DNA from: Pseudomonas sp. UBA4194
GTDB taxonomy: Bacteria > Pseudomonadota > Gammaproteobacteria > Pseudomonadales > Pseudomonadaceae
DNA length: 64,000 nt
Assembly: GCF_002379585.1 (NCBI RefSeq)
Contig: NZ_DFUE01000071.1
Coordinates: 30,477 to 94,476, forward strand
Direction: 5' to 3'
The notes under the pieces were generated by a model. The model ran no database searches and was not told the DNA's origin. It was given only the letters and a program-made list of their open reading frames with translations. The position numbers were made by a program, and so were the translations under genes. The stretch's first letter is position 1. Every line of letters begins with the position of its first letter. Of this stretch, positions 1-9,507 are shown piece after piece.

Positions 1-110
1 CCTGGGGGAGAGGGAGCTAAAAGCAGAACGCGGTGTTACGGCTGTCGGTGATCAGCTCCCTCTCCCTCAGGGAGAGGGCTGGGGTGAGGGGACCATTCAC
101 CGCCGATCTC
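1..110. repeat. Interspersed CCCTCTCCC-type inverted repeat (partial, at window edge)
   Basis: Two arms of an inverted repeat built around GGGAGAGGGAGCT and AGCTCCCTCTCCCT face each other. The right arm runs on into GGGGTGAGGGGACCATTCAC. The same words recur at about 48545-48695, so this is a dispersed element rather than a local hairpin. The left end is cut by the window edge. No reading frame here looks coding. Confidence 0.6.
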
Positions 111-183
111 TGGCACGAAACCTGCTCCGTCCACACCACCCGAGCGCCCTGCGCCAACTTTCCGACAGACACAAGGCTTCTGC

Positions 184-957
184 ATGGACACGCGTTTTTC
201 CTGCACCGGCTGCGGCAAATGCTGCACGGATCACCATGTTCCTCTGACGCTTTCCGAGGCTCGGGATTGGGCGGAGGACGGTGGTCAACTGATCGTGCTG
301 CTCGAAGCCTTTCTCGACGACGGCGAGGGTCTGCATAACCTCAAGCTCAGCCACGGCCAGCAGGAGCACGCGCGGCGGCGTTCGCTGCCGGTGATGTGCG
401 GCACGGCAGCGGCCCATGTGTCGATCACCTTTGCCGCCTACAACGTGGGCAGGTGTCGCAATCTGGGGGAAGACAACCGCTGCGCGATCTACGCCAAGCG
501 GCCACTGGTGTGCCGGATCTACCCGATGGAAATCAACCCACACATCCCGTTGCGGCCCGAGATGAAGGATTGCCCCACTGAGGCGTGGGAAACCGGTCCG
601 GCCCTCATTCATGGTGGGCTGCTGGTCGACCCGCCACTGGCCGAGCTGATCGAGCACTCGCGTCAGGCCGACCGTGATGACATTGCCGACAAGGCACGCA
701 TCTGCAATGAGTTGGGGATACACACGGCGGCGCTCAAAGGTGACGGGTTTACCACCTACCTACCCGATGCGGCGGCGTTCCTGGCGGCGTTGCGGCGGGT
801 CGATGCCTTGCCGGCCGATGCCAAGGGTTTGCAGGCCGCGTGGGACCTGCATATTCCCGACCCGCAGCTGGCGCAACGGTTGGCAGAAACAGGGGCGATG
901 ATTGCGGCGATCCTGGCCGATGATGCGATGTTCATTTCGTTGCGCAGGGCGGCTTGA
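184..957 (+). CDS. YkgJ-family cysteine-cluster protein
   Basis: A 257-residue cytoplasmic protein of the YkgJ family, annotated as a putative zinc- or iron-chelating domain. The N-terminus carries CTGCGKCC (Cys7, Cys10, Cys13, Cys14). A second set of cysteines lies in the middle (GRCRNLG, NRCAIYAKRP, VCRIYPME), which is the classic family layout. The ATG at 184 sits only six residues before the first Cys, so a later start would remove the motif. No signal peptide or membrane segment is visible. The substrate and the bound metal are unknown for the family. It stands alone, followed by a REP-like fragment at about 990-1017. Confidence 0.85.
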   Translation: MDTRFSCTGCGKCCTDHHVPLTLSEARDWAEDGGQLIVLLEAFLDDGEGLHNLKLSHGQQEHARRRSLPVMCGTAAAHVSITFAAYNVGRCRNLGEDNRCAIYAKRPLVCRIYPMEINPHIPLRPEMKDCPTEAWETGPALIHGGLLVDPPLAELIEHSRQADRDDIADKARICNELGIHTAALKGDGFTTYLPDAAAFLAALRRVDALPADAKGLQAAWDLHIPDPQLAQRLAETGAMIAAILADDAMFISLRRAA

Positions 958-1061
958 TTCCAGGGCAAATGTTTGGGCCTGGGTTGGGACCTTCGCGGCG
1001 TGGACGCCGTTCCTGCAAGCCGCAAGTAACGGAGTCCGGGTGCGGCCGCGAAGGCTGTCGG

Positions 1062-4000
1062 TCAGGCGTGGTCCTTGTGCAGGTCTTCGTCGAGGCGATT
1101 GCTTGAAGAGCCATTCTTCTGCGGGGTGTCCTCGAAGTACGTGTACTCCGGTTCCTGATAACGAAAGATACTGTCGTCGGTAGGTGCGTCGCGACCTTCG
1201 TAGTGGTGGAAGGAGTAATGCGCGTACTCAACCTTCTCGGCCCAGTCCCCCTGCAACAGACCATCGGCCGCCAGGTCGCGGTACCAGTCGTTTTCCTTCT
1301 CGCTGGCCTTCTGCTTCTTGTTGTGGTCAACGAAGAAGCCAATGATCCCGCCGACGACCGCCAGCACTACCCCCACCAGGAAAAAGGGACCGGTCAAAGC
1401 CGCGCCGGCACCTGCACCGAACAACGCCGCGCCCCCGAGCACCCCGGCCGAGGCGCCGAAAGCGCCTGCGGCGATCTGCAGCCCCCCTTGGGCCTTGGCC
1501 AGGGCATCGTTGGTTTCGATGCCGCTCTTGATGGTAAAGGCACCCAGCACGATATCGGCAACGCCGCCCGCCGCATCGGTGGCCGGGCCGAGCACCTTGA
1601 TCACCGAACCGGTGATCTTCGCCGCCTTGCCGGGAGCCAGCTTGGCGCCGCCCGCGCCGGTCACGGCATCGTCCAGGTGCTGACTAATGCCGTCGTTGAC
1701 CTGCTGCGCTGCCGCACGACCGTCGTCGGTGTCGCCGAACATGTTGGCGATGCCGTCGTATTGGCTGTTGGGCACGCTGTCCAGCGCAGTGCCGATCTGG
1801 GCCTTGACCGCGTCGGGCAGTTCACTGACCTTGAATTCGAAATTCGGCCCCTGGACGCCCTCCTTGCCCCAGATTTCCGGCAAGGTCTTGTCCAGCCCGA
1901 GCAGATCGACCAGACCGCCCTTGCCCACCAGGTCGCCCACCGCATCGCCCAGACGCACGAAGTGGCTCGAAGCACCGGCGAAACTGAGGAAGTCCTTGGC
2001 AATGGACAAGCGTTGCAGGTCGGTCTCGGCCAGTTTGCCGCCCTGCCCCACCAGTTGGTAGATGCCGGAAAACAGCGATACGCCGGCGCCCATGGAACCG
2101 AGAATGCCCTTGTTGTTGAGGGCATTGAATACCTCGCCCAGGGCGCCGCGGTCGGCCACGGGGATGTAAGGTTTGGACAGCGCCGTCTTCAGGTCGGCCT
2201 CGCTGATACTGCCGTTCTGCCGATAGACTTCGCCCAGCTCTTCCAGCGCTGCGCTCACGGCGCTGGACTTGCTCTTGTCGTTGAGGCCTTCTTCGATGAA
2301 TTTCTCGATGGTTTCCTGAGTACGCCGTGGCAGATCCAACAGCTCGCCCTTGAGCACGCTCTTGAGCAGGCCGAACATGTCCTTGGTGGCCAGTTCCTTG
2401 TTCTCTTCGGAAATCTGGCTAGGGTCGGCAATCAGGTCATTGAGGTCTGAAGTCAGGCCGTCGGCCTGGATATCCTGGGCTGCCTTGGTAGCAGCATCAG
2501 GGTCGAACAGCGACAGCGCGGTGAGGGTGTCACTCAGGTCCTGCTGGGCTTCATGGGTCTTGCCCTGCTTGTTCAGGTCCTTGAGGTATTCGATGTATTC
2601 GGGATTGCCGACCAGATCCAGCAGCTGCTGCTTGATCTCGTCCTTGTTCGGCAGCTTGTCGATGGCCGCGTCCATCTTTTCCTTGTAGTCCTTCTGCACG
2701 GTGGGATCGGAAAACAATGTCGCCAGCTGCTCTTGCAGTTTGCCGCCATCGATGATGTCGTGCATGTCGGCCGAGGTCAGCTCGGTCTGCTTGTCGTCAA
2801 ACACGCGCCAGGTGCCGCCGAAAATGCCCTGATCTTCTTCATAGCCGGTGATGCCCCGACCATTCTGGTAGGCGGCCTGGGCTTCGAGGGCGCGGACCAG
2901 CTTGGCGCGTGGGTCGTCCTTGCCGATGGAGCCGTCTTCGACCCCCTTGCGGTAAGAGTCGAGCAGATCCTTGGTGGCAAGTTCGCTGACCGAAAGCTCG
3001 GCGGAATTTTCATCTTTTTCGTCGGCCTTGACCCCGGTGCCCAGGTTGAGCACGTCCAGCTCGTCGCGGGTGGGCAAGTCGAAATTGCCGCGGGTTTCGT
3101 CGACGCTGCCGGCGCTCCAGGCGTCCCACTTGGCCACCACCTCGTCGTACAGCTGCGGGCTGAGTTCCTTGGAGACGATGACCTTGCCTTCCTCGGTTTC
3201 GTAACGGATCAGGCCATTGCCCAACTCGTCGGGTGAGCCGAAGGTAATGTCCTTGTTCTTGAGGAAATCGTTGGGGCCGGCCAAGGTGTAGCCCTCGGCC
3301 TCACTGGAGTGGATTTTCGCCCAGCTATCGTTGGCGGTGCTCACCTGTTTGAACAGTTCCGGCGTCAGGTCTTTTGACACAACCGTGCGCTCACCGCTGT
3401 GGGTTTCGTAGGTGAGTACGCTGCCTTGTTCGCCTTCCTGCCAACTGAACCCCTTGTAGTCATCGAGCCCCGGTGCCACGGTGTCGCGGCCCGCCAAGCT
3501 GGCGCCGCCGGACATGGCACCCTCCAGGGCCGAAGACTTGCCGGGGTCGCTCTTGAGTTCGTACAGGGTGGTGAGGTAATCGAACAACAGCGGGTTGTCA
3601 TCACGGGCCACCACGACCTTCTGCTCGCCGTTCTCGTAGCGGATGGTGCCTGGCCCCGCTTCATTTTCCGGGCCAACGATGGTGCCTTCGAAGGTAGGCC
3701 AGACTTCATTGTCGGTGGCGCGGCGGTAGCCTTCCCCTTCGCTCTTGCTCAGTCCGGTGAGGGATTTGTAGGCGTCGCTGGCGCGTTCGAACAAGGCTGG
3801 ATTGTCGCGCTCGGACACCACCACCTTTTCCCCATCCTGGGTCACGTAGCGGATCAAGCCCGGCCCCACTTCGTCCGGAGGGCCAACCAGGTGGAAATCG
3901 CCCAGTTTCGCCGGGCCGGCTTCATCGCCGGTGGCCACACGGTAGCCGCTGTCCTCGCTGCTCTTGAGGCCGGTACGGGTCTGCAGGTCGTCACACACCT

Positions 4001-4265
4001 GCTGATAGAGCTGCGGGCTGGTGGACTTGAGGACGATGACCTTGTCACCGGCGTTGGTGGTATAGCGCACCGTGTCGGCGGCGCTTTTGCCCGGCTCTTC
4101 GATGCTGGCGTAGTCATTGAGCTTGGGAGCCGACTCATCGGCCTTGGCGAACCGGTAGTCGTTCTTGCGACTCTTGACCAGTGCCAGATTGAACGGCGCG
4201 CTGACGCCGGAAAAATCCTCGCTGAGCGGACGCTCCTGAGTGCCCGATGATGGTTGAACGGCCAT
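1062..4265 (-). CDS. HrpF/NolX/HrpK-like large protein with five N-terminal repeats
   Basis: About 1067 residues. I start at the ATG at 4265 (MAVQPSSG); the open frame extends 115 codons further upstream, but that part is basic, Pro-rich and does not look coding. There is no signal peptide. Residues 36-384 hold five imperfect repeats of about 60-77 residues (starting near 36, 107, 179, 256 and 325) with the core GxIRYxTxxGEKVVVS...SPxLF. The middle is acidic and helical. Residues 920-977 form a long Gly/Ala-rich hydrophobic stretch followed by FFVDHNKK and WYRDLAADGL. N-terminal repeats plus hydrophobic C-terminal segments are the layout of HrpF/NolX/HrpK type III translocon proteins. The assignment rests on architecture and remembered C-terminal motifs. 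No secretion apparatus, chaperone or effector gene is nearby, so a contact-dependent or other secreted toxin is an alternative. Confidence 0.55.
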   Translation of the reverse strand: MAVQPSSGTQERPLSEDFSGVSAPFNLALVKSRKNDYRFAKADESAPKLNDYASIEEPGKSAADTVRYTTNAGDKVIVLKSTSPQLYQQVCDDLQTRTGLKSSEDSGYRVATGDEAGPAKLGDFHLVGPPDEVGPGLIRYVTQDGEKVVVSERDNPALFERASDAYKSLTGLSKSEGEGYRRATDNEVWPTFEGTIVGPENEAGPGTIRYENGEQKVVVARDDNPLLFDYLTTLYELKSDPGKSSALEGAMSGGASLAGRDTVAPGLDDYKGFSWQEGEQGSVLTYETHSGERTVVSKDLTPELFKQVSTANDSWAKIHSSEAEGYTLAGPNDFLKNKDITFGSPDELGNGLIRYETEEGKVIVSKELSPQLYDEVVAKWDAWSAGSVDETRGNFDLPTRDELDVLNLGTGVKADEKDENSAELSVSELATKDLLDSYRKGVEDGSIGKDDPRAKLVRALEAQAAYQNGRGITGYEEDQGIFGGTWRVFDDKQTELTSADMHDIIDGGKLQEQLATLFSDPTVQKDYKEKMDAAIDKLPNKDEIKQQLLDLVGNPEYIEYLKDLNKQGKTHEAQQDLSDTLTALSLFDPDAATKAAQDIQADGLTSDLNDLIADPSQISEENKELATKDMFGLLKSVLKGELLDLPRRTQETIEKFIEEGLNDKSKSSAVSAALEELGEVYRQNGSISEADLKTALSKPYIPVADRGALGEVFNALNNKGILGSMGAGVSLFSGIYQLVGQGGKLAETDLQRLSIAKDFLSFAGASSHFVRLGDAVGDLVGKGGLVDLLGLDKTLPEIWGKEGVQGPNFEFKVSELPDAVKAQIGTALDSVPNSQYDGIANMFGDTDDGRAAAQQVNDGISQHLDDAVTGAGGAKLAPGKAAKITGSVIKVLGPATDAAGGVADIVLGAFTIKSGIETNDALAKAQGGLQIAAGAFGASAGVLGGAALFGAGAGAALTGPFFLVGVVLAVVGGIIGFFVDHNKKQKASEKENDWYRDLAADGLLQGDWAEKVEYAHYSFHHYEGRDAPTDDSIFRYQEPEYTYFEDTPQKNGSSSNRLDEDLHKDHA

Positions 4266-4513
4266 GTGCGTGATCCCCTGTTGTTTGCCGCCGGCGGCCC
4301 GTTGGGCGGCCCCAGGCGTTGAAAACAATTGGTAGGCGAAAGGGTTGCCCGGGGTTGTTTTAAACCATTGATTGGCCGGCCGGGGAATTTGTGCACGAGT
4401 GTGTGATGGACCGGTCAGAATCATTCTGGCGGCACTTTCGCGCACGCCAATCGGTATCGCGGGCGTGCAGCTATACTGCGCAGCCCTGGCAACGACAATT
4501 GGGAGAGGCACAC

Positions 4514-5515
4514 ATGCACTACCGCGCGTTGGGTAAATCGGGCTTGAAGGTTTCACCGCTGGCGTTGGGCACGATGATGTTCGGCGGCGCCACCGCCGAA
4601 GTCGATGCACGTCGCATCATTCACCAGGCCTGGGACCTGGGGGTCAATTTCATCGACACGGCAGATGTGTACAACGCCGGCCTCAGCGAGCAGATCACCG
4701 GCCGCGCCATTACTGCCAACCGCGCCGACTGGGTGTTGGCCAGCAAGGTCGGCAGCCCCCGGCCGAGCTCTCATGAAGCGCTGCAGGGCTTGAACCGCAA
4801 GTACATCTTCAACAGTCTGGAAGACAGCCTGACCCGCCTGGGCACCGACTATCTGGACCTCTACTACCTGCATCGCGAAGACCACAGCACGCCGCTGGAA
4901 GAGACCGTGTCGACCATCGGCGACCTGTTGCGCCAAGGCAAGATCCGCTACTGGGGCCTGTCGAATTTTCGCGGCTGGCGCATTGCCGAAGCGGTGAACA
5001 TCGCGCGGCGCATGGGCATCGACGATCCGATCGCCAGCCAGCCGCTGTACAACATCGTCAACCGTCAGGTGGAGACCGAGCAACTGACGGCTGCGCGCTA
5101 TTACGGCATCGGTGTGGTGCCGTACAGCCCATTGGCCCGCGGTGTTCTGACCGGCAAGTACGAACCCGGCGCCGCGCCGTTGGCAGACTCTCGGGCAGCG
5201 CGACAGGACAAGCGCATCCAGGAAACCGAGTGGCGGCCTGAGTCCCTGGCGCTGGCTCAGCAGGTGGCGGAATATGCGCGCGGTCGCGGCACGGACCCGG
5301 TGACCTTTGCCATTGCCTGGGTGCTGGCCAATCCGGTGGTCAGTGCAGCGATTGTCGGGCCACGGACCTTGGCGCAGTGGCAGGCCTACATCCCGGCGTT
5401 GCAGTTTCAGGTGACAGCCGACGACGAGGCATTCATCGATGGGCTGGTGACACCGGGCCACGCGTCGACCCATGGGTTCAACGATCCGGCGCATTTTGTC
5501 AGTGGACGCAGGTGA
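4514..5515 (+). CDS. Aldo/keto reductase
   Basis: A 333-residue NADPH-dependent aldo/keto reductase of the YajO/YghZ-like branch. The (beta/alpha)8 signature and the catalytic tetrad can be read: Asp48 (FIDTADVY), Tyr53, Lys78 (ASKVG) and His120 (YYLHRED). The start at 4514 follows GGGAGAGG, and the product begins MHYRALGKSGLKVS, the usual family opening; an in-frame ATG at 4391 would add 41 residues without resemblance to the family. The physiological substrate cannot be told. It is transcribed away from the large gene on the other strand and shares a 250-bp promoter region with it. Confidence 0.88.
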   Translation: MHYRALGKSGLKVSPLALGTMMFGGATAEVDARRIIHQAWDLGVNFIDTADVYNAGLSEQITGRAITANRADWVLASKVGSPRPSSHEALQGLNRKYIFNSLEDSLTRLGTDYLDLYYLHREDHSTPLEETVSTIGDLLRQGKIRYWGLSNFRGWRIAEAVNIARRMGIDDPIASQPLYNIVNRQVETEQLTAARYYGIGVVPYSPLARGVLTGKYEPGAAPLADSRAARQDKRIQETEWRPESLALAQQVAEYARGRGTDPVTFAIAWVLANPVVSAAIVGPRTLAQWQAYIPALQFQVTADDEAFIDGLVTPGHASTHGFNDPAHFVSGRR

Positions 5516-5529
5516 ACGTTGAGGCTTTC

Positions 5530-5599
5530 TTCGCGGCTTTACGCCGCTCCTACAGGTGGGCCTTCGCGGACAGTGTAGGAGCGGTGTACAGCCGCGAAG
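5530..5599. repeat. REP-type inverted pair
   Basis: TTCGCGGCTTTACGCCGCTCC faces GTAGGAGCGGTGTACAGCCG with about 20 bases between. This is the 'GTAGGAGCGGC...GCCGCGAA' family, also seen at 13925-13987. It lies between convergent genes and may act as a bidirectional terminator. Confidence 0.7.
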
Positions 5600-5612
5600 G
5601 CGTCGCCAGTTC

Positions 5613-6791
5613 CTATAGATATTTCAACCAGGCAATATCCCGCCGCCGCGCCTTGAGTCGAGCGAACCAGGCGGCCGCCGGGTACAGGGCAATGCCCAGC
5701 GCTACCGTGGCCAGCCACACCTGATACATATGGTCGAAGCCGAAGTATCCGCCCTGGTTCTGGCCGAACATCGCCAGCGCCGCCAGATACAGCAGCTTGA
5801 GTACATACAGGTGCAGGATGTAGAAAAACATCGGCGCCCCGCCCAGCAGGGCCAGCCACTGCACCGCGCGGCGGCCTTGCTGTCGCTCGAGCAGCATCAG
5901 CAGCGCCAGACCCAAGGCCAGGGTCAGGCACAGGAAGAGTAGCGACGGTGGGTATTTGGTGATGTTCAGCAGGCTCATCAAGGTCTGCAGCCCATCGGCA
6001 CCCGCCTGCCACGGTTTTTCGCCGTAGCCGTTGAGCCAGCGCATGGCGATGAACACCGTTGCCAGCACGCCGACCGAGGTGGCCAACCGCGTCAGCCGTT
6101 GCTGCGCACGCGCAGTCTTGCCAAACCAGGGCCCGGCCGCGTAACCCAGGGCGATCACGCCGATCCACGGCAGCACGGGGTACGAGGTGCGCAGACGCAA
6201 GGTCTCGTCCCAGACCAGCCAGCCGCGGTCGTGCAACACCGCCCACAGGCCGTGCAGTGCATGACCTTGAGGAAAATGCAGCGGGTCGAGCAGGTTATGC
6301 CCGGCCACGATCACGAGGCCCAGCGCCAGCAATGCGCTGCGTGGCAGCCACACCAGTGCCGACAACGCCAACATGCTGATCCCGATGGCCCAGATCACCT
6401 GCAGGTAGATCACGGTCGGGGGGAACTGGAAGGTCCAGGCGAAGTTGATCACGGTCAATTCCAGCAGCACCAGAAACAGCCCGCGCTTGAACAGGAAGGC
6501 GGCAACCGCGGCGCGACCGCTGTGTTTCTCGCCGTACAGATAAGCCGACAAACCTGTCAGGAAGATGAACACCGGGGCGCATACGTGAGCCAGGGTGCGG
6601 CTGAAAAACAGCGCTGGCTCTGTAGTCGCAACGTCCATGGGGTCGCCGACTTGGCGGTGCAGGAAAAAGGTTTCACGCACGTGGTCGAGCAGCATGAACA
6701 GGATCACCAGACCGCGCAGGGCGTCGATGGCGATCAGGCGGCGGGAGGGATTGGCAGTGAGCAGGGGCGCAGCGGCGGGCGGGGCACTCAT
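5613..6791 (-). CDS. DUF1624 / heparan-alpha-glucosaminide N-acetyltransferase-like membrane protein
   Basis: A 392-residue polytopic inner-membrane protein. After a short cytoplasmic N-terminus comes RRLIAIDALRGLVILFMLLDHVRE, the opening motif of DUF1624 and related membrane acyltransferases, which have a conserved Asp-Arg in helix 1 and a His at its end. About ten hydrophobic helices follow, ending near a basic tail. The family moves acyl groups across or at the membrane onto sugars or peptidoglycan-linked acceptors, but no acceptor is known for this bacterial branch. It is a single gene, convergent with the aldo/keto reductase and bounded on the other side by a REP array. Confidence 0.8.
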   Translation of the reverse strand: MSAPPAAAPLLTANPSRRLIAIDALRGLVILFMLLDHVRETFFLHRQVGDPMDVATTEPALFFSRTLAHVCAPVFIFLTGLSAYLYGEKHSGRAAVAAFLFKRGLFLVLLELTVINFAWTFQFPPTVIYLQVIWAIGISMLALSALVWLPRSALLALGLVIVAGHNLLDPLHFPQGHALHGLWAVLHDRGWLVWDETLRLRTSYPVLPWIGVIALGYAAGPWFGKTARAQQRLTRLATSVGVLATVFIAMRWLNGYGEKPWQAGADGLQTLMSLLNITKYPPSLLFLCLTLALGLALLMLLERQQGRRAVQWLALLGGAPMFFYILHLYVLKLLYLAALAMFGQNQGGYFGFDHMYQVWLATVALGIALYPAAAWFARLKARRRDIAWLKYL

Positions 6792-6898
6792 GGTGAACGG
6801 GGGTTCCAGGCAGAGGATGGGATAAGGTCATGCTAGGGCATTACGTTATACTGTAACACTGACTTTGCGTGTAGCACAGCCTTGCATGGGACGCGGAT

Positions 6899-7560
6899 GT
6901 GGGAGCGGGCTCTGCCCGCGATGGCGGTTGGATGGGTGGCGGTGGGTTGAGGTTTGTGTTGCCGGGGCGGGCCTCTTCGCGGGCAGAGCCCGCTCCCACA
7001 GTGGACCGTGTAGGGCCTGAGCTTTGCTTATCCCACAGTGGACCGTGTGGATCCTGAGCCTTTCCTGATCCCACACTGCTTCCTGTGGGAGCGGGCTCTG
7101 CCCGCGATGGCGGTTGGATGCGTAGCGCTGGGTTGATGTTTGTGTTGCCAGGGCGGGCCTCTTCGCGGGCAGAGCCCGCTCCCACAGTGGACCGTGTAGA
7201 TCCTGAGATTTGCTGATCCACAGTGGACCGTGTGGATCCTCAGCCTTTCCTGATCCCACACTGCTTCCTGTGGGAGCGGGCTCTGCCCGCGATGGCGGTT
7301 GGATGGGCGGTGCTGGGTTGATGTTTGTGTTGCCAGGGCGGGCCTTTTCGCGGGCAGAGCCCGCTCCCACAGTGGACCGTGTAGATCCTGAGATTTGCTG
7401 ATCCACAGTGGACCGTGTGGATCCTCAGCCTTTCCTGATCCCACACTGCTTCCTGTGGGAGCGGGCTCTGCCCGCGATGGCCGCCGGATGGGTGGCGGTG
7501 GGTTGATGTTTGTGGTGCCGGGGCGGGCCTCTTCGCGGGCAGAGCCCGCTCCTACAGTGG
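6899..7560. repeat. Tandem array of 185-bp units, each a REP inverted pair (BIME amplification)
   Basis: The word GTGGGAGCGGGCTCTGCCCG starts at 6899, 7085, 7270 and 7455, a period of 185-186 bp. Inside each unit the inverse arm CGGGCAGAGCCCGCTCC(C/T)AC follows about 75 bp later. Each spacer then carries a CAGTGGACCGTGT(A/G) motif, duplicated in most units, and a CCACACTGCTTCCTG tail. About 3.6 near-identical units are present, so the array arose by recent tandem duplication of a whole REP pair plus spacer. Reading frames across it are repeat artefacts. It separates the DUF1624 gene from the chemoreceptor gene and fills most of the 820-bp gap. Confidence 0.92.
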
Positions 7561-7614
7561 GCCGAGCTAACCCTCTCCCGCTCCCACCTGTGGGGGTGGG
7601 GCGGGTGTCGGGGG

Positions 7615-9507
7615 TTAGATGCGGAAGCTGCCGACCAGTTGTTTCAGGCGTTGGGCCTGCTGTTCGAGGTCGGCGCAGGCGCGTAGGGTGGCTTGCAGGT
7701 TTTCGACGCCTTCCTGGTTGAGCATGTTGATTTCGGTGATGTCGACGTTGATCGACTCCACCACTGCGGTTTGCTCCTCGGTCGCGGTGGCCACGGACTG
7801 GTTCATGCCGTCGATCTCGCCGATACGCTGGGTCACGCTTTGCAGGCGTTCGCCGGCCTGGTTGGCGATGGTCACACTGGACTGGCTCTGGCCCTGACTC
7901 TCATTCATCAAGCCCACGGCCTGGCGCGCGCCCACCTGCAACTGCTCGATCATGGTCTGCACCTGCTGCGCCGACTCCTGAGTGCGATGGGCCAGGTTGC
8001 GCACCTCGTCGGCCACTACCGCAAAACCGCGACCGGCTTCACCGGCGCGCGCCGCTTCGATGGCGGCGTTGAGTGCCAGCAGGTTGGTCTGCTGGGAAAT
8101 GCTGGTGATGACATCGAGGATCTGACCGATATTGGCGGTGCTGGCGTTGAGGCTCTCGATGTTGCCGCAGGACCCGCTGATCTGCTCGCCCAACAGGTTC
8201 ATCGCCTGGATGGTCTGCCCTACCACCGCCTGGCCATCGGCCGCCAGGCTGCGCGCCTCGCTGGAATGCTGCGAAGCCAGCGCAGCGTTCTGGGCAATTT
8301 CCTGGGCTGCTGCGCCCAGCTCATTGATAGCCGCCGCCACACTGCTGGTACGGTTGGCTTGCTGATCGGAGTTGAGCATCGAGGAGTTCGACGCGCTGAC
8401 GACGCGCAGCGCCACTTCATTGACCTGGCCAGTGGCCGAGGCCACTTCGCGAATGGAGTCGTGGATACGCTGCACGAAGCGGTTGAACGACAACCCGAGT
8501 GTGCCGAATTCATCATGGTTGTGGATGGTCAGGCGGCGAGTCAGGTCACCCTCCCCTTCGGCGATGTCGTGCATGGCCCGGCCCATCACGTGCAACGGCT
8601 GCATGAGCAAGCGGATCAACATGCCCAGCAAGGCAATGATGATGACCACGGCAATCACCGTGGCGATGACCGCCGAACTGCGGAACTGGGTCAGCATCGA
8701 GTAGGCCTTGGCCTTGTCGATGCTCAGACCGATGTACCAGTCCACCGTGGGCAAGCCCTGGACCTTGGCGAACGTGAGAATACGGGTCTCGCCGTCCCGG
8801 GTGACTTCGGTGATGTCATCGTTGATGGGCGGCGTGTTCTGCGGATAGATATCGCGCAGTGATTTCATCACCAGTTTGCTGTCCGGGTGCACCAGGATCT
8901 TGCCGTCGGCGCTGACCATGAAGGCATAGCCGCTACCGTCGAAGTCCAGCGCATTGATGGTCTTGACCAGGGTTTCCAGGCTTAGATCACCGCCCGCCAC
9001 GCCCACCGGCTGGCCATCGGTGCTGACCGAAGGTGTCGCCACAGTGATGATGGTCTTGCCATTGGCGGCGTCCACGTAAGGCTCGGTAAGGATGGTCTTG
9101 CGAGCATTGATGGCGTCGGTGTACCAGGGCCGGGTGCGGGCATCATAGCCCTCGGGCATGGTGTCCGGCGGCTCGAGAAAGTAGCCACCGGCCTTGTCGC
9201 CCAGGTAGGCGAAGTCGAAGTTGCCCAGCAGGGTCTTCTGTTTGAGCAGCGCGCCGATGGCATCGGGGGTGGGATTCAGCGCCACGCTTTCAGCCAGGGT
9301 TTCCACCAGCAGGATGCGTCCCGACAGCCAGTTCTGGATATTCCCGGCGGTACTGGTGCCCATCTCGTGCAGGTAGTTATCCAGGTCGTCACGAATGGCG
9401 TTGCGTTGCAGGTAATCGTTATAGAGGGTGAACAGGGCGAACGCTGCCATCACGATAAGAGAAGCCGCAAGCAGGATCTTGTGACTGAATTTCAAGGTTT
9501 TATTCAT
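7615..9507 (-). CDS. Methyl-accepting chemotaxis protein, amino-acid dCache type
   Basis: A 630-residue inner-membrane receptor. Membrane helix 1 is at about 10-30, the periplasmic double-Cache domain at 33-275, helix 2 at 278-301, then HAMP and a full signalling domain with the hairpin tip AARAGEAGRGFAVVADEVR. The Cache domain carries the amino-acid-binding signature Tyr121, Arg126, Trp128, Tyr129 (YDARTRPWY) and Asp174 (AGGDLSL), nearly the numbering of P. aeruginosa PctA. That predicts direct binding of L-amino acids. The start is the ATG at 9507 (MNKTLKFSHK); the frame runs 25 codons further, which would bury the membrane signal. It is divergent from potE and the decarboxylase gene, so ligand and catabolism may match. 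Confidence 0.93.
   Translation of the reverse strand: MNKTLKFSHKILLAASLIVMAAFALFTLYNDYLQRNAIRDDLDNYLHEMGTSTAGNIQNWLSGRILLVETLAESVALNPTPDAIGALLKQKTLLGNFDFAYLGDKAGGYFLEPPDTMPEGYDARTRPWYTDAINARKTILTEPYVDAANGKTIITVATPSVSTDGQPVGVAGGDLSLETLVKTINALDFDGSGYAFMVSADGKILVHPDSKLVMKSLRDIYPQNTPPINDDITEVTRDGETRILTFAKVQGLPTVDWYIGLSIDKAKAYSMLTQFRSSAVIATVIAVVIIIALLGMLIRLLMQPLHVMGRAMHDIAEGEGDLTRRLTIHNHDEFGTLGLSFNRFVQRIHDSIREVASATGQVNEVALRVVSASNSSMLNSDQQANRTSSVAAAINELGAAAQEIAQNAALASQHSSEARSLAADGQAVVGQTIQAMNLLGEQISGSCGNIESLNASTANIGQILDVITSISQQTNLLALNAAIEAARAGEAGRGFAVVADEVRNLAHRTQESAQQVQTMIEQLQVGARQAVGLMNESQGQSQSSVTIANQAGERLQSVTQRIGEIDGMNQSVATATEEQTAVVESINVDITEINMLNQEGVENLQATLRACADLEQQAQRLKQLVGSFRI

Noticed and set aside
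1203..2450. 415-codon open frame on the plus strand
   Set aside because: Antisense to the repeat-containing HrpF-like gene; its protein is low-complexity Gly/Val/Ala/Gln/His with no start context. It is a GC-rich shadow frame.
1062..4265. A type III secretion locus
   Set aside because: Only one translocon-like protein is present. No ATPase, needle, secretin or chaperone gene is nearby.
6899..7560. Possible CRISPR array
   Set aside because: The repeats are themselves long inverted pairs with a 185-bp period, and the intervening sequence is the same in each unit. There are no unique spacers and no cas genes.
6841..7721. Several overlapping frames of 60-186 codons across the tandem repeats
   Set aside because: Their proteins are translated REP units (repeated GAGSAR...AEPAPT words), a by-product of hairpin sequence.
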